Shown: positions 44,382 through 55,211, counted from the stretch's first letter. The stretch: 64,000 nucleotides of DNA from Plotosus lineatus (GCA_024760905.1 CM045729.1:44372580-44436579), one strand, 5' to 3'. The notes: a model not told the origin generated them from the letters alone. Numbers and translations: made by a program.

Positions 44382-44383
<2 letters not shown>

Positions 44384-44699
44384 AACTTCCCAAATTTGTT
44401 GGAATACCACCTAAAACAAGTTTTGCAGCCTGTCAGTCTGAGAAAGTTGTTTGGATTGCACAACATTTTACATTTACATTTATATTTACAGTATTTGGCA
44501 GACGGATAAGAGTGACTTACAATTATTATATTTATTCAACTGAGTAATTGAGGGTTATGGGCCTTGTTCAAGGGCCCAACAGTACTGACAGTTGGGATTG
44601 ATCCACTGACCTACAGATCAGTAACCCATCACCTTATCCACTATCCAGTACCACCACTGCAAAAGCTGCAAAGGTGTTTCAAATGGCCTTCATCCTCAC

Positions 44700-44700
<1 letters not shown>
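44381..44700 (+). promoter_or_regulatory. Second copy of block Y (upstream of PRR13-like copy 2)
   Basis: 'aaacaagttttgcagcctgtcag' and 'gcaaaggtgtttcaaatgg' match 41295-41375. A reverse SINE of family E at 44466-44662 interrupts it. Confidence 0.5.
44466..44662 (-). repeat. SINE family E (reverse)
   Basis: It has the typical 'tttacagtatttggcagacgg', 'gagggttatgggccttgttc' and right-end head 'ccttatccactatccagtacc'. Two more pieces of this family are at 55364-55505 and 57546-57592. Confidence 0.65.
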
Positions 44701-44753
<53 letters not shown>

Positions 44754-44765
44754 CTGTATGTAGTA

Positions 44766-45107
44766 CTGAGGCAGTGGTGGCCTGGTGGTATAGGTTGCTG
44801 GATCGTTGATCCTAAGGTTGGAGGTTTGAGTCCCACTCTCCACAAGGTTGTCAACCCCCCCCCCCCCCCCCCCCGTCTTGCAGCTAACTGGGCCATGTCT
44901 CTCACTGTCTATGGTGAGAGGCATGTAAAAGAACCATTGCTGACTTTCGTAAAGAGTAGCTGCAAAGCCGTCCGTGTGTTCCTGTCCCTTGCTAAAGGGT
45001 TGTGTCAGGAAGGGCATCCAGCGTAAAAACCTATACCAAATCAAACGTGCGAATCATTCGCTGTGGCGACTCCTGAAAAAGGGGAAAAAGCCGAAAGGAA
45101 ATTTATC
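44766..45107 (+). repeat. SINE family B with RTE-type tail, 13-bp target duplication
   Basis: The tRNA head has tggcctggtggta (box A) and ggtttgagtcc (box B). A C tract at 44857-44874 follows. The 3' end reads 'aggaagggcatccagcgtaa' and 'ctgtggcgactcctga', like the ends of the RTE-like LINE. The 13-mer actgtatgtagta flanks it at 44753-44765 and 45108-45120. Confidence 0.9.
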
Positions 45108-45164
45108 ACTGTATGTAGTATGTATTTCTTGCTTCATATAAAACATTTCTATCAAGAACTATAT

Positions 45165-45303
45165 CTAAAATCTGACCCTGGCTACGCACGCATTCAGTGC
45201 TCCCATTGGTAGGATTTTGGTGTGGGTTGCCTCCAATAAGTAATACCTTCAGACATTCTATTTCAAAGAAACACTCAACTTCAAGAAACTGCCTGCTGTT
45301 TGG
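45165..45303 (+). promoter_or_regulatory. Second copy of block Z (alternative promoter candidate of copy 2)
   Basis: It is nearly identical to 41800-41935 ('cagtgctcccattggtagga', 'gtgtgggttgcctccaataa') and breaks off at 'gggtaatcac', where block X follows. It is 1.9 kb from the coding exon, closer than the first copy, but it lacks the donor part. Confidence 0.4.
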
Positions 45304-45716
45304 GTAATCACAAAATCAATAGAATCAGTCGTCCAATTCTAATATATATTTATATATATTTTTTTTTTGGGGGGGGGGGGGGGGGTGTATGTAAAGTACA
45401 CTTTCAACCACCTCCTTTAGTTCTTTCTTGTAGATTTTTTGAAGAGATAGTTTGAAAACAGGCTGCTGTGTGTGGAATGGTACTGCCTTTCACTGGAGTG
45501 TTTCCATGATGCAATTCCTGCTATATAGTACCTCCCTCATTCCATTCTTCCTCTAGCTTCTTCTTCCCTGCCACTGTTTTCACAGCAGTACCTTCAGCTT
45601 TTCATGGATTTGACTTTTCAGGCGTAGGTAGTGATTGGGACACACCCATCAAATAAATATCAAGAAAATATTTTTCTTTATTGAGGTTCAAACATTAATT
45701 CAGTCATAGGGGTGAA

Positions 45717-45720
<4 letters not shown>
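45304..45720 (+). promoter_or_regulatory. Second copy of block X
   Basis: It matches 40860-41225 along its length, with a G tract at 45369-45386 where the first copy has 'ggaggggg'. The order Y-Z-X here against X-Y-Z at 40.9-41.9 kb shows a tandem duplication. Confidence 0.5.
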
Positions 45721-45755
<35 letters not shown>

Positions 45756-45757
<2 letters not shown>

Positions 45758-46080
45758 AGTGACAAGCATCCAATGAGCAGGTGGTAGGATTGCATAATGA
45801 GATGACTTGCTGGATGTCTTCATTGGTAAGATTGGAAAACTGTGCAAGGGAAGGGGAAGTGGAATCTACGCTGTGTAGGAGTTGCGGTGGGAGTAAATGT
45901 CTGACAAAATTGTTTAATCTACCCACTAGAGAAGTTGGCAATGTCTTCAGCAGTCATGTCGGTCAGGGAGGATGGGGCAGGTGGAGCAGATGGACTGAAT
46001 AAGGATGAAAAGATGTTGTGGAGTTTGTGTGGGTCTTGTGCAGCAGTGTCCAACTTTTTCTCGTGGAAGTCCAGAGATGT
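45756..46080 (-). pseudogene. LINE linker fragment (reverse)
   Basis: The reverse strand reads FSNLTNEDIQQVISLCNPTT and CSLDACH, like the 'LSEEDVSKLLLSSHPTTCPLDP' region before the RT domain of L2-type LINEs. The frame is broken outside this part. Confidence 0.6.
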
Positions 46081-46474
46081 CAAAGTTTTTTGAAGCCAGT
46101 GCCCTCTTCTGACTGTGAGATGTCATGAATCTCCTTCAAAAGATTGATTTTCTGACTGCACTCCAACTAATAGAGGGCCCTGTACTTGCAGTTTAATGTA
46201 CGTACACTAATATATTTTGCTCTTTGATAAAGCCGTGGAGTATTTTATTCCTCAACTTTCCTCTGACAGTACAGGTTAAATTCATGTTGACAGTTTTTGA
46301 ATAATTGATCTGTTTTTGGATAATTGCAGCTTGGATTAAAGTCATTTAATTCAAGTTAATATCTAAAAACATTGAGACATTAAGAACATGAGCATATATT
46401 TAATAAATGATGATGCTGCATTCTGATTTGCATTTCAGAGTCTCTGCCATAAGTCATTTATTTACAACCATCAG

Positions 46475-46770
46475 ATTCAGTGGTGAGCGGCATGGTAGCA
46501 TTGGTTTTAGCAGGTCCATTTCACAGCAAGAAGGTCCTGGATTTGAGTCCCGGGCTCAGGCCAATTTATGTGGACTATACATGTTCTTCCCGTGCTTGCA
46601 ACGGTTTCTTTAGGGTATTCCGGTTTCCTCCCACAATCACATTACACATTAAGCTGACTGGCTGTTCCAAACTGCCCCTAGTTGTGAGTGAAGGGTTGTG
46701 TGTGTAGGTTGTCCCTCCAGTGGTCTAGCAGGTTGTTCAGGGTGTACTCTGTCTTCATTTGGGATTTTAT
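46475..46770 (+). repeat. SINE family A
   Basis: The head 'cagcaagaaggtcctggatttg' is followed by the body 'gtttcctcccacaatcac' and 'ccctagttgtgagtgaagg'. A second, more diverged copy follows at 46820-47105. Confidence 0.7.
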
Positions 46771-47195
46771 TGATAATTTAAATGAACTGCAATTTTACTG
46801 AAATGACAAGTATACAAGTGCATGGTTAGCATTGCCACTTCACACCTTTCTCTATGATTAGCTTAGATGTTCTCCATATGCTTGCACGAGTTTCCTCTGG
46901 GTAATCCAGTGTCCGCACAGTCTAAAAACATAAACTGTAGGCCAACTGGAAACTCTAAATTGCCCATAGGTGTAAATGTGAATGTATGTTTGAATCTGTT
47001 TTAGCCCTGAAATAGACCATGACCAGCTTGGCATGTACCCCATCTTTCACTCAAAGTCATCGGGGATTGTGTCCTGCTTCCTGCACGACCCTGATGGATA
47101 TGTCAACAACAGTGAATGTTTTTAGTTATTTCATTAACTTTAATTTGACTTGTGTTTTGGTGTGTCTTACAGAGGAAAATTCCACAGCCACAGCT

Positions 47196-47798
47196 ATGAA
47201 CCCCAACTTTCAACAACAGTCTAAGGTCTTTGATCCAAATACTCCATTTGGTAACACACCTTACCAGTTTCCACAGCCTGGGTTTGGTGGCCAATTACCC
47301 TTTCAAGGAGGAACAGTCAATCCCCCTGTGGGCCCAGGACCATACCCAGGTGGGCCATGCAATCCCCCCATGGCTCCTAGTCCATACCCAGGAGGGCCAT
47401 GTGATCCCTCTAAAGTCCCAGCACCATGTCCAGGGGGTCACTATGCTGGCTTTAACCAAGGACCAGGATTTGGGCCTGGACAAAATTTTGGTCATGGTCA
47501 CAGTCATGAGCATGGTTGTGGTTACGGTCACGAACACGGTCATGGTCATGAGCATGGTTGTGGTCATGGTCACGAGCATGGTTGTGGTCATGGTCACGAA
47601 CACGGTCATGGCCATGGTCATGTGCACGGGCATGGTCACGGCCATGGGCACGGGCACGGCCATGGCCATGGTCACGGCCATGGTCATGGTCATGGGCACA
47701 GTCATGGCCATGGTCATGGGCACGGGCATGGTCATGGGCATGGTCCAGGGAAGAAACACAAGAAGAGACATGGAAAGAAACATGGAAGGGGTGGCAGG
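47196..47798 (+). CDS. PRR13-like protein, copy 2, main coding exon with His-Gly repeat
   Basis: An acceptor at 47172 (gtcttacag) precedes 23 noncoding bases and the ATG, in the same arrangement as copy 1. The open frame runs upstream to 47019, but that part is intron. The 201 codons encode MNPNFQQQ, a Gly/Pro section with only two or three of the 14-residue repeats, then about 80 residues of HG, EHG and HGHGHG units (roughly residues 95-180), and a basic end (KKHKKRHGKKHGRGGR). The donor is gtaaga at 47799. Such His-rich runs can bind Zn, Ni or Cu ions, but nothing here proves it. The body and splice structure show that it is a paralogue of the gene at 37303. Confidence 0.82.
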
Positions 47799-47918
47799 GT
47801 AAGACCATAAATCTGATTTTAGAGAAGTTTAAACACAGTAATAGAAGATCAAACTGGGTATGTGTGACTATGGTTGCATTTCTTTATATATTTTTAATGA
47901 GTTTCCATCTTCCCACAG

Positions 47919-47978
47919 CATTCTGGGAGTGGAAGTGGAAGTGGAAGTGGAAGTGGAAGTTGCTCTGACTCCAATTAG
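47919..47978 (+). CDS. PRR13-like copy 2, last coding exon (Gly-Ser repeat)
   Basis: The acceptor tcccacag (ending at 47918) is followed by HSG, alternating S and G, then SCSDSN and a TAG. Copy 1 has a run of Ser and DSD at the same place. So the Ser run has become (GS)n through ggaagt repeats, and the final Asp is Asn. The complete protein is 220 residues. Confidence 0.82.
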   Translation, partial: HSGSGSGSGSGSGSCSDSN

Positions 47979-48397
47979 AATATTCTTCAAAACAAGTCTC
48001 CAGTTAATGACAAAAGAATATAAATACAGTACATGTATATTGGGTCAGTTTCTCAAAAATGCAATTAACATTAAAATGTAAGCTAATGAATGTTCGGTGC
48101 ATATTTATTTTTCATCACAAACATGAAAGGAACTTGTTTAGATCAAATTTATTCTCTAAACCAGGGATCGGCAACCCAAGGCTCTTGAACCGTGTGCGGC
48201 TCTTTAGCACCAGCCTAGTGGCTCCCTGGAGCGTTTTCAAAAATGCATGAAAATGAAAAAGCTGTAGAGGAGGTATTTTTGTTTGTTTGTTTTAATATGG
48301 TTTCTGTAGGAGGAGCCTGACAGACATTCTGAATTTTTTCCAATGTTTTAAAAATTTGTATGAAAAATATTAGGCCTACATTTCAACATTTTTATCA

Positions 48398-49201
48398 ATG
48401 AAGATTTGCGTAATAGCCTGCGACACACGTTTCTGCGCAATGTGTTGCCAGGCAGGTTGCTGTTGTAAACAAACCAGTGGGTGCGTCATAGGCTGTGGCT
48501 CTCAAAGGAAAAAAGATAAAGATAATGAGAACAGGGGATTCAAGGAAAAATGGACCAAATCATTTGCTTTCATTGCCAATGTGGAATGATTGCCTACATG
48601 CTTGCTTTGTAATGAGAAGCTGTCAAATAACAAAAAGAGTAATTTGGAAACACATTTCCAGCGAAGGCATGCGAGATTTGCAGTCGACTACAAAGTTGGG
48701 ACTGAGAGAAAAAGTGTGATTGCAGTACTACTGGAGAAATTAGAGGGTTGCAAAGATATATTTAAGAAGTGGATTGCATCACCAAACTTCACTACTGCTG
48801 CTATTTTTGTTGCAACCCGAGAGATAATAAAGCATGGAAAACGATTCACAGATGGTGATTACATGAAGGATTCATTCATTAAAATATCAGAGCACCTATT
48901 TTCAGACTTCAAAAACAAAACAGAGATAATACAGAAAATTAAAGACGTGCCTCTCTCCACAAAGACAGTGAAGGAAAGGGTCATTAAAATGGCAGGCAAC
49001 ATCACCAATCAGCAAATCAAGGACATTAATTTAGCTCCAGCATACTCAATCGCATGTGATGAGTCGTGTGATGTAGTTAACACTGAACAGACAGCGCTGT
49101 TGTACAGGTATGTAAACTCTGATGGGCCACAAGAAGAAATGATTGAATTAATATCACTGAAAGGCCAAACACGGGGGATGACATCTGTGAGGTTGTGCTG
49201 A
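48398..49201 (+). pseudogene. hAT transposase, N-terminal part
   Basis: The frame has one TGA at 48587-48589 and is then open for 203 codons. It encodes CLLCNEKLSNNKKSNLETHF and QRRH (BED-like Cys/His finger), FTTAAIFVATREIIKHGKRF, and AYSIACDESCDVVNTEQTAL, which includes the first catalytic Asp region (CDES). At about 49190 a frameshift follows. The second and third catalytic residues and the hAT dimerisation domain are missing, lost by an internal deletion. It resembles the transposases from which the host GTF2IRD2 and ZBED5-like proteins arose. Confidence 0.85.
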
Positions 49202-49744
49202 AGTGTTTAAATGACAAAAGAATAAACACCAACCACCAGATTATCTGATAATGCACAGAAATCAAAATTAAACTGTCTTGTTTTTGTTTCATATAGCCTG
49301 CTTACCTTTTCAAAAGGCTGCTGTTTTAACTGCAGGGTGTGTTTTATTGCACTCTGTTGCCCAAATAAGAGGAAAAAACGAACAGGATTTTATTGTTATT
49401 GAGGTTTGAAGAGAACTGAATTTTATTTACATGGGCAGGTCTGAAACTACAGGAGGCATATATGCACATTTCTATTTTGTTTTTTGTTTGTTTGTTTGTT
49501 TTTTTCGAATTCTCAAAATAAAAATAACACATAAAATGTGATTTCTTTATTGAATTTTTATAATTTCATCAATGCAACAAATCATAATACATTAATATAG
49601 TAATGGAAGTTAAACATAAAGCACAAAATATCATACAACTAAGTAGTCACGTGGTGTCATTCTCTCCAGGATGTGCTGCAGGGAAAATAAATATTTAATC
49701 ATGAATTCTCATTATGTATTTGTAGCCTACTTAGTCATTTTGAT

Positions 49745-50050
49745 GTGGGGCCAGTGGTGTAGTGGTTAGGGTGCTGTGCTCATGATCAGGAGGTTGTGAG
49801 TTCGAATCCCACTGAGACCCTCACTGTGCTAAGACCCCTGGGCAAGGGCTCAACCACAAGTGTGCCTCTGTTCACCCAGCAGTATAAATAGGTATCAGTA
49901 AAAATATACTGTGAAGGTAACCTGCGATGGACTAGCGTCGCATCCAGGAGGAGTTGAACTACTAGTTGCTTCATGCTACAGAAACCAGGGATAAGCACCA
50001 GCCTGATGAGCCACTAGACTCGGGTGTAAAAACCCAACAGACTTTACCTT
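49745..50050 (+). repeat. SINE family C, complete, 14-bp target duplication
   Basis: The head has 'gtggtgtagtggttaggg' and 'gtgagttcgaatcccac' (box A and B). The copy ends 'acccaacagactttacctt'. The 14-mer ttagtcattttgat flanks it at 49731-49744 and 50051-50064. Confidence 0.92.
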
Positions 50051-50219
50051 TTAGTCATTTTGATAGTAGGCTAATATACACTTGCAGCCCTTGTTGCCTT
50101 CATATAAGGCTGAAAAGGCTTTTAATTTTTTGCGGCTCCAGACAGATTTGGTTTTAGTTTTTTGGTCCTGTATGGCTCTTTGAACATTTTGGGTTGGCAA
50201 CTCCTACTCTAAACCATAC

Positions 50220-51139
50220 TTTATGCCTTTAAACTACAAACATACACTTTCTAACTGTCGTCTTTTCATGATGATGAAATATATTCTCCAAGTAAATAAG
50301 GTAAATGTGGTAAATCTGCATTTTGCAATCTCACACTGTGTCTCTATCTAAAAGGGAAATGCTTCTGTAAGAGGATGAAGTTTTGATACCAGATGGTGTC
50401 AAACATTGTGCAATGTACTGCAGACGTATTTTGTGGTAATGTTTTTAAGCCAGTTGTTCATGCAGTCCCTCATGCAGGTCTTGATGCATCTACTGTAGTC
50501 ATTTTTTAAATTACAAATTGTAAATCATAGACATTTTCTAGCATTTTATGCTAAAAGCAGAAAATTAGGCTGACTAATGCGTGAATGCGTTTTATCTCAA
50601 AACAAAGTCTTACAACTTCTGAATGGCTTGTTTTATATGTGCAGGGTTTGTAAAGGAAATGATGAAATTATTTTTAAATTTGTTTTACTATGTAAAGCCA
50701 CCTTTGATCAACATAAATTGGAGAAAGTGTTCTACAATTAAAACCAAATTGGATTAAATTGAATTGTATATATTGTATACTGCAATATTTTTATTCTCTG
50801 TTTAATATTCTTTCTGGTTGAATTTAAGGGCTTTTCATTGCCTATGTGTAAATTATGTTATTCTGCTTGTTCTTAATTCTTCGTATTCGTAAATTCACTA
50901 AGTTTTTTTTGTTTTTGCACAGTTGCACAAATTACAAATTTGTGTATTGCAACAAGTGTCATACATCTCTCAATACAGTATATTGGACAGTTAACTATTA
51001 AATTAAATCTGAGTGTTCCTGTTTACAGTACATTAAAAATACTGGTTTGGAACCTACTGGAGAGCAAATTTATTTTGCAACATTGAAATATTTTTTTTTT
51101 TCAAGTCAGAATACTTTATTAATCTTTGATGAACTTATA

Positions 51140-51181
<42 letters not shown>

Positions 51182-51205
51182 TAAAAATATATATATATAA
51201 ATGTG

Positions 51206-51258
<53 letters not shown>

Positions 51259-51340
51259 GTATATACACACACATCAGGATATGTGTGCTTCTAAATTTAA
51301 GAATTACAAATATCTATATAAACAGAAACGGAATGAATCG
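50220..51340. other. No gene recognised
   Basis: The AT-rich sequence has an (AT)n block at 51143-51254, and I see no coding signal. Confidence 0.5.
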
Positions 51341-51369
51341 AATTATTGTGGATATTGTTGCTATATGGA

Positions 51370-51679
51370 AGAGCAGTGGTGGCCTGGTAGGGCAGTGGTG
51401 GCCTGGTGGTAAAGGGCACTGGATCGCTGATAGTAAGGCTGTGGGTTTGAGTCCCACTCTCTACAAGGTTGTCACTGTCCCCCCCCAGTGCAGCTACCTG
51501 GAGTAAAAAGTAACAGCATAGCCGTCAGCGTGTTTCTACATCTTGCTAAAAAAAGGGTTGCGTCAGGAAAGGCATTCGACGTAAAAACCTATGCCAAATC
51601 AAACATGCAAATCAGATGGTTCACTCTGGCAATCCCTGAAAAAAAAAAACATGGAAAAAGCAGAAAGGAGAAGAAGAAG
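51370..51679 (+). repeat. SINE family B with RTE-type tail, 16-bp target duplication
   Basis: The copy starts with a doubled head ('gcagtggtggcctggtaggg' then again 'cagtggtggcctggtgg'), keeps box B 'gggtttgagtccc', and ends 'gcagaaaggagaagaagaag'. The 16-mer attgttgctatatgga is exact on both sides (51354-51369 and 51680-51695). Confidence 0.93.
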
Positions 51680-52077
51680 ATTGTTGCTATATGGAGGATT
51701 TGTAGTTTAATGGGCATAGGTAGGAATTACTGTATTACCTATATCGTTCAGTAGAGCATTTAGGTGGTATCAGTCTCACTGACTGTGTTCCTATGACTGA
51801 TCATCGGGTTGTGAGGTGGGTGGGAGGGAGTAGTTGTTCAGTATTGTCCTTATCTTGGACAACATTTGCCTTTCCAGCACGACTGTCAGAGAGTCCAGTT
51901 CCATCCTCACAGTGTTACTGAGCAGTTTGTTTATTCATCAGTTTTGGACCAGGGACCTAATTCCATTCTCCCTGATGGAGAGAGAAAAACTGACTCTTGA
52001 AAAAAATGACTCTTTTTATATGTAGTGTATGTTTTCGTAATTCTTAGTACACTCAATAAAATGTTAGCACTGCTATT

Positions 52078-52300
52078 CATCCATCTGACCATTCATGATC
52101 TCATTTATCTGTCAAGGTTACAGGAAAAGCTGGATCCCATCCCAGCTGTCTCCTGGTGACATGCATGTTACATCCTGGATAGCCTACTGCAGGTCTAAAA
52201 CAGAGAGAAACAACAATTCATGCTCATTCTCACAAATGAACAATTAAAATAGCCTGCTGACCTAATAGTACATGTTTTGGACTATGGGAGGAAAGTGAAG
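52078..52300 (-). repeat. SINE family A fragment (reverse)
   Basis: The tail is near 52110-52140 and the body reaches 'catgttttggactatgggagg' at about 52290. Confidence 0.6.
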
Positions 52301-52539
52301 AAAACCACATCCACAACAGAACTTGCTGAAAAGTTTTAGAAGCCCACAGCCAATTTTACAGTCCTCAAAAAGAAGGGAGAAATTGGGGGATAAGGGACCT
52401 GACCAGCTATCGAAAACACAGCGAAATGCTGTGCCTGCTTGTCGAATATAAAGACAAGGCACTGAACATGCCTTGGTCTGCATTTCCAATATAATTGGTA
52501 TGCCTAGAAAGAGCCCACTATTTATATACACAGTATATA

Positions 52540-53180
52540 CATATCCATCCATAATTATTGGCACCTCTGGTTAAGATGTGCTCTTTAACTGCTAATAAAT
52601 TCAGTATTTTAAAAAATAATATCTAACCTTTAATTCAAGTATGTTTATTCAGTGGTTAAAAAAAAAACATCCCACATTAGGAATGGTGTAATTCTTTTAC
52701 ATTCAATCATGTATGCCACATTTATCACCCCTGATGTTAATACCTTGTACAACCCCCTTTTGCCAACAAAGCAGTACCTAATCTTCTCATGTTTCACAAG
52801 ATGGGAAAATGCAGAAAGAGGGATCTTAGAGCATTCCTCTTTGAATAATCTTTCTAAATCATCTAGCAATCTGGTCCTCTCCATGGCACCTTCTTCTCCA
52901 TCTCAGTCCACAGGTTTTTAATCGGGTTGAAGCCTGGGGACTGAGATGGCCATGGGAGGAGCTTGATTCTGTTTCTCATGAACCATTTCTGCGTACATTG
53001 GCCACATATTTAAGGCCATTATTTTGCTAAAAGACCCATTGATGACCCATCTTTAGCCTTCAGGCAGAGGTCACCAGATTTTGATTTAAAATGTCCTGGT
53101 ATTTCAAAGCATTCATGACACCATGCACCCTAACAAGGTTCCCAGGACCTCTGGATGAGAAACAGGCCCACAGCATCACA
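52540..53180 (-). pseudogene. Third Tc1-like family, 3' part (reverse)
   Basis: The left terminus 'ccataattattggcacctctgg' is typical of a fish Tc1 family. On the reverse strand, frames give 'CFSSRGPGNLVRVHGVMNA', 'KYQDILN' and 'GHLSPQASTRLKTCGLR', which correspond to the DDE domain (usually CF..SG.L, WPSQSPDLNPIENLW) with frameshifts and changed residues. The 5' half is replaced by a LINE fragment at 53180. Confidence 0.7.
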
Positions 53181-53630
53181 GGTGCTGACATATAGTCTGG
53201 CTGTGTCTGACATGCAGTTCCCCAGTCGCACATACTGTGGTCTGTCTGTCAGGCAATCAGTGATCCAGTTCACGGGGTGTGAACCTATTCACTTCTGTGT
53301 CAATGTGCCCCTGAGGAGTAGAAGCTGAATTATGTTGAAGGTGCTGGAGAAGTCCAGGAATGTGATTCTGACAGCATCGCTACCCCCATCCAGATGAGAG
53401 AGGGATCGGTGAAGCAGTTAGCTGACTGCATCTTCCACGCTCACTTTCTCCTGGCAAACTGCAGGGGTTTGAGAGCATGGCGGACCTGTGGCTGTAAGTG
53501 CTGAAGTTGTAGGTGTTCTGTGGTCTTCATCAGGTGTGAAGTGCACTGCAAGCTAGGTTTCAGACGCATTCTGTGCTGGAAGTTACACCTACTACGGCAA
53601 TTCCTTCTCCAATCTTGTGATCTCGCCATC
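53180..53630 (-). pseudogene. LINE RT fragment (reverse), diverged
   Basis: The DNA contains 'gtgctggagaagtccaggaa', 'tgattctgacagcatcgc' and 'tctcctggcaaactgcagggg', the antisense of the RT segment around the first Asp box in Rex1/L2-type LINEs. No reading frame is intact. Confidence 0.5.
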
Positions 53631-54059
53631 ACTTAAAGATGGATAAATTAATTTACGAAAATCAGCATAACATTTCAGAAACAATGCTGCAATCTGCCAA
53701 CAAAAAATTAAAACTATTTAAAATACTTATCTGTAGTCATTGTTGATGATAATAAAAGACTTCAATTACAGACAAACACTCAAAAAGTAGCCAGAAAGGG
53801 CCAAGTTTTGTTAAAATCTTAATCCATGGATAACAATCAAGACTTGACTGACGGTATCTCTGGAAACCACCATAATATACAAAATTCAATTGGGTTGTTC
53901 CTGTTTTTTAATTCCTCTCAATCTTGTACTTCCTAAAAAATTCCCAGCTTCCTTATTTTGTAGTGATGATCTTGCATTTTGCGTGAAGAAAAAGAGGGAA
54001 GAGATTGAAGACAGTCACCCTTTTAGATGAGTGTGACCATGTGACTTCTATTCACTATG

Positions 54060-54325
54060 ACCTGAGGTGAAACTGACTCTGGACAGAGGCGAGGTACAAC
54101 CTGAACAGCTTGCCAGTCCAACGAATGGTCAACACACACAAACCCTTCACACCTGAGGCAATTTGAAACAGCCAATTAGTCTATTGTGCATGTCTTTGGA
54201 CTGTGGGAGGAAATTAGAGTACATAGAGGAAACCTACACAAACACACGGGACTTGAACCTAAGATCTTTCTGTGAGATGTGAACAAGCTAACCACAAAGC
54301 CATAAAACAACCAGACATGCACTTC
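54060..54325 (-). repeat. SINE family A (reverse)
   Basis: 'gtgcatgtctttggactgtgg' and 'gtgaacaagctaaccacaaa' show the body and head. The tail is shortened. Confidence 0.65.
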
Positions 54326-54624
54326 TTCATTTTTCCAACTATATTTTCCATCATAGCTCCTTTCAAGAAGGGTGGAAGTCAAGCAAAGATAGAAAATAAA
54401 CCTTAATCAATGTCAATTAATCAAATGTGTAATTAAACAAATGAGTAATTTATTGTCATTTTCTGCACTTAAATGCTCTAAGTGGTAATACTTTGTGTGG
54501 AATGTTTTGGGTGGAATGTTGTTTTTATTCTATGTATCAAACCACTACCAGTATATCTATAAATAGTACTAGAAACGCACACAGAGAGAGCAGACCTACA
54601 TTACATGGGCTATTGTGGCAGATG

Positions 54625-54910
54625 AGAGATTTTGGAGACAAAGTCAGAGAGGCTAGATTGAGATGGTTTGGACATGTACAGAGGAGGGATAGTGAGTATA
54701 TTGGTAGTAGGATGCTGAGGTTGGAACTACCAGGCAGAAGGCCCAGAGGAAGACCAAAGAGAAGATTTATGGATGTGGTGAAGGAGGACATGAAGGTAGT
54801 TGGTGTAAGAGAAGAAGATGCAGATGGTAGGGTGAGATGGATACAGATGATTCGCTGTGACGACCCCTGAAGGAAACAGCTGAAAGGAAAAGAAGAAGAA
54901 GAAAGAAGAA
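54625..54910 (+). mobile_element. RTE-like LINE, 5'-truncated 3' end
   Basis: The frame at 54493-54870 enters the element at GDKVREARLRWFGHVQRRDS and ends with IQMIRCDDP and a stop. The tail is an (AAG)-rich run to 54913. About 290 bases of the element remain. Confidence 0.9.
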
Positions 54911-55159
54911 GAATAGTGGTAGATGAGATGGAATTACTGTGTCCCTTGTGGTGTGTTCTTTAATGATTTCCCAGCTCTAGTAGTTTCTCTTGATGCATTG
55001 GAGGTGATTTTTGCTTCAATGACCTCCTCTTGCTAAAAATCCTACAAAAAGTTCCCAGACATGGATCATGCTCAAAATGTTATCAGTTCTCTGTCGGTCC
55101 AAGACCCACATTTGGTTAGAATTTCTTGATAAATCCTCCATTAGCTTTCAAGTTATCGT

Positions 55160-55211
<52 letters not shown>

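Larger units (their letters stand above)
48162..50206 (+). mobile_element. hAT element with 8-bp target duplication
   Basis: The ends are CAGGGATCGGCAACCCA and, reversed, TAGGAGTTGCCAACCCA, flanked by the 8-mer ctctaaac at 48154-48161 and 50207-50214, as expected for hAT. 'gtggctccctggagcg' and 'ttttgcggctccagac' lie just inside the ends. It contains a partial transposase gene and a younger SINE C (49745-50050). Confidence 0.92.

Noticed and set aside
47019..47195. N-terminal extension of PRR13-like copy 2 (Met at 47019)
   Set aside because: It spans an intron acceptor at 47172 and SINE-like DNA. Copy 1 starts at the equivalent of 47196.
47295..47783. Reverse-strand frames rich in Met-Thr or Asp-His opposite the His-Gly repeat
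   Set aside because: They result from the cat/ggt repeat read in other frames. Copy 1 has the same kind of shadows.
51834..52025. Small gene at 51.8-52.0 kb
   Set aside because: The 63-codon frame has no motif or conserved flank, and the DNA faintly resembles antisense LINE sequence.
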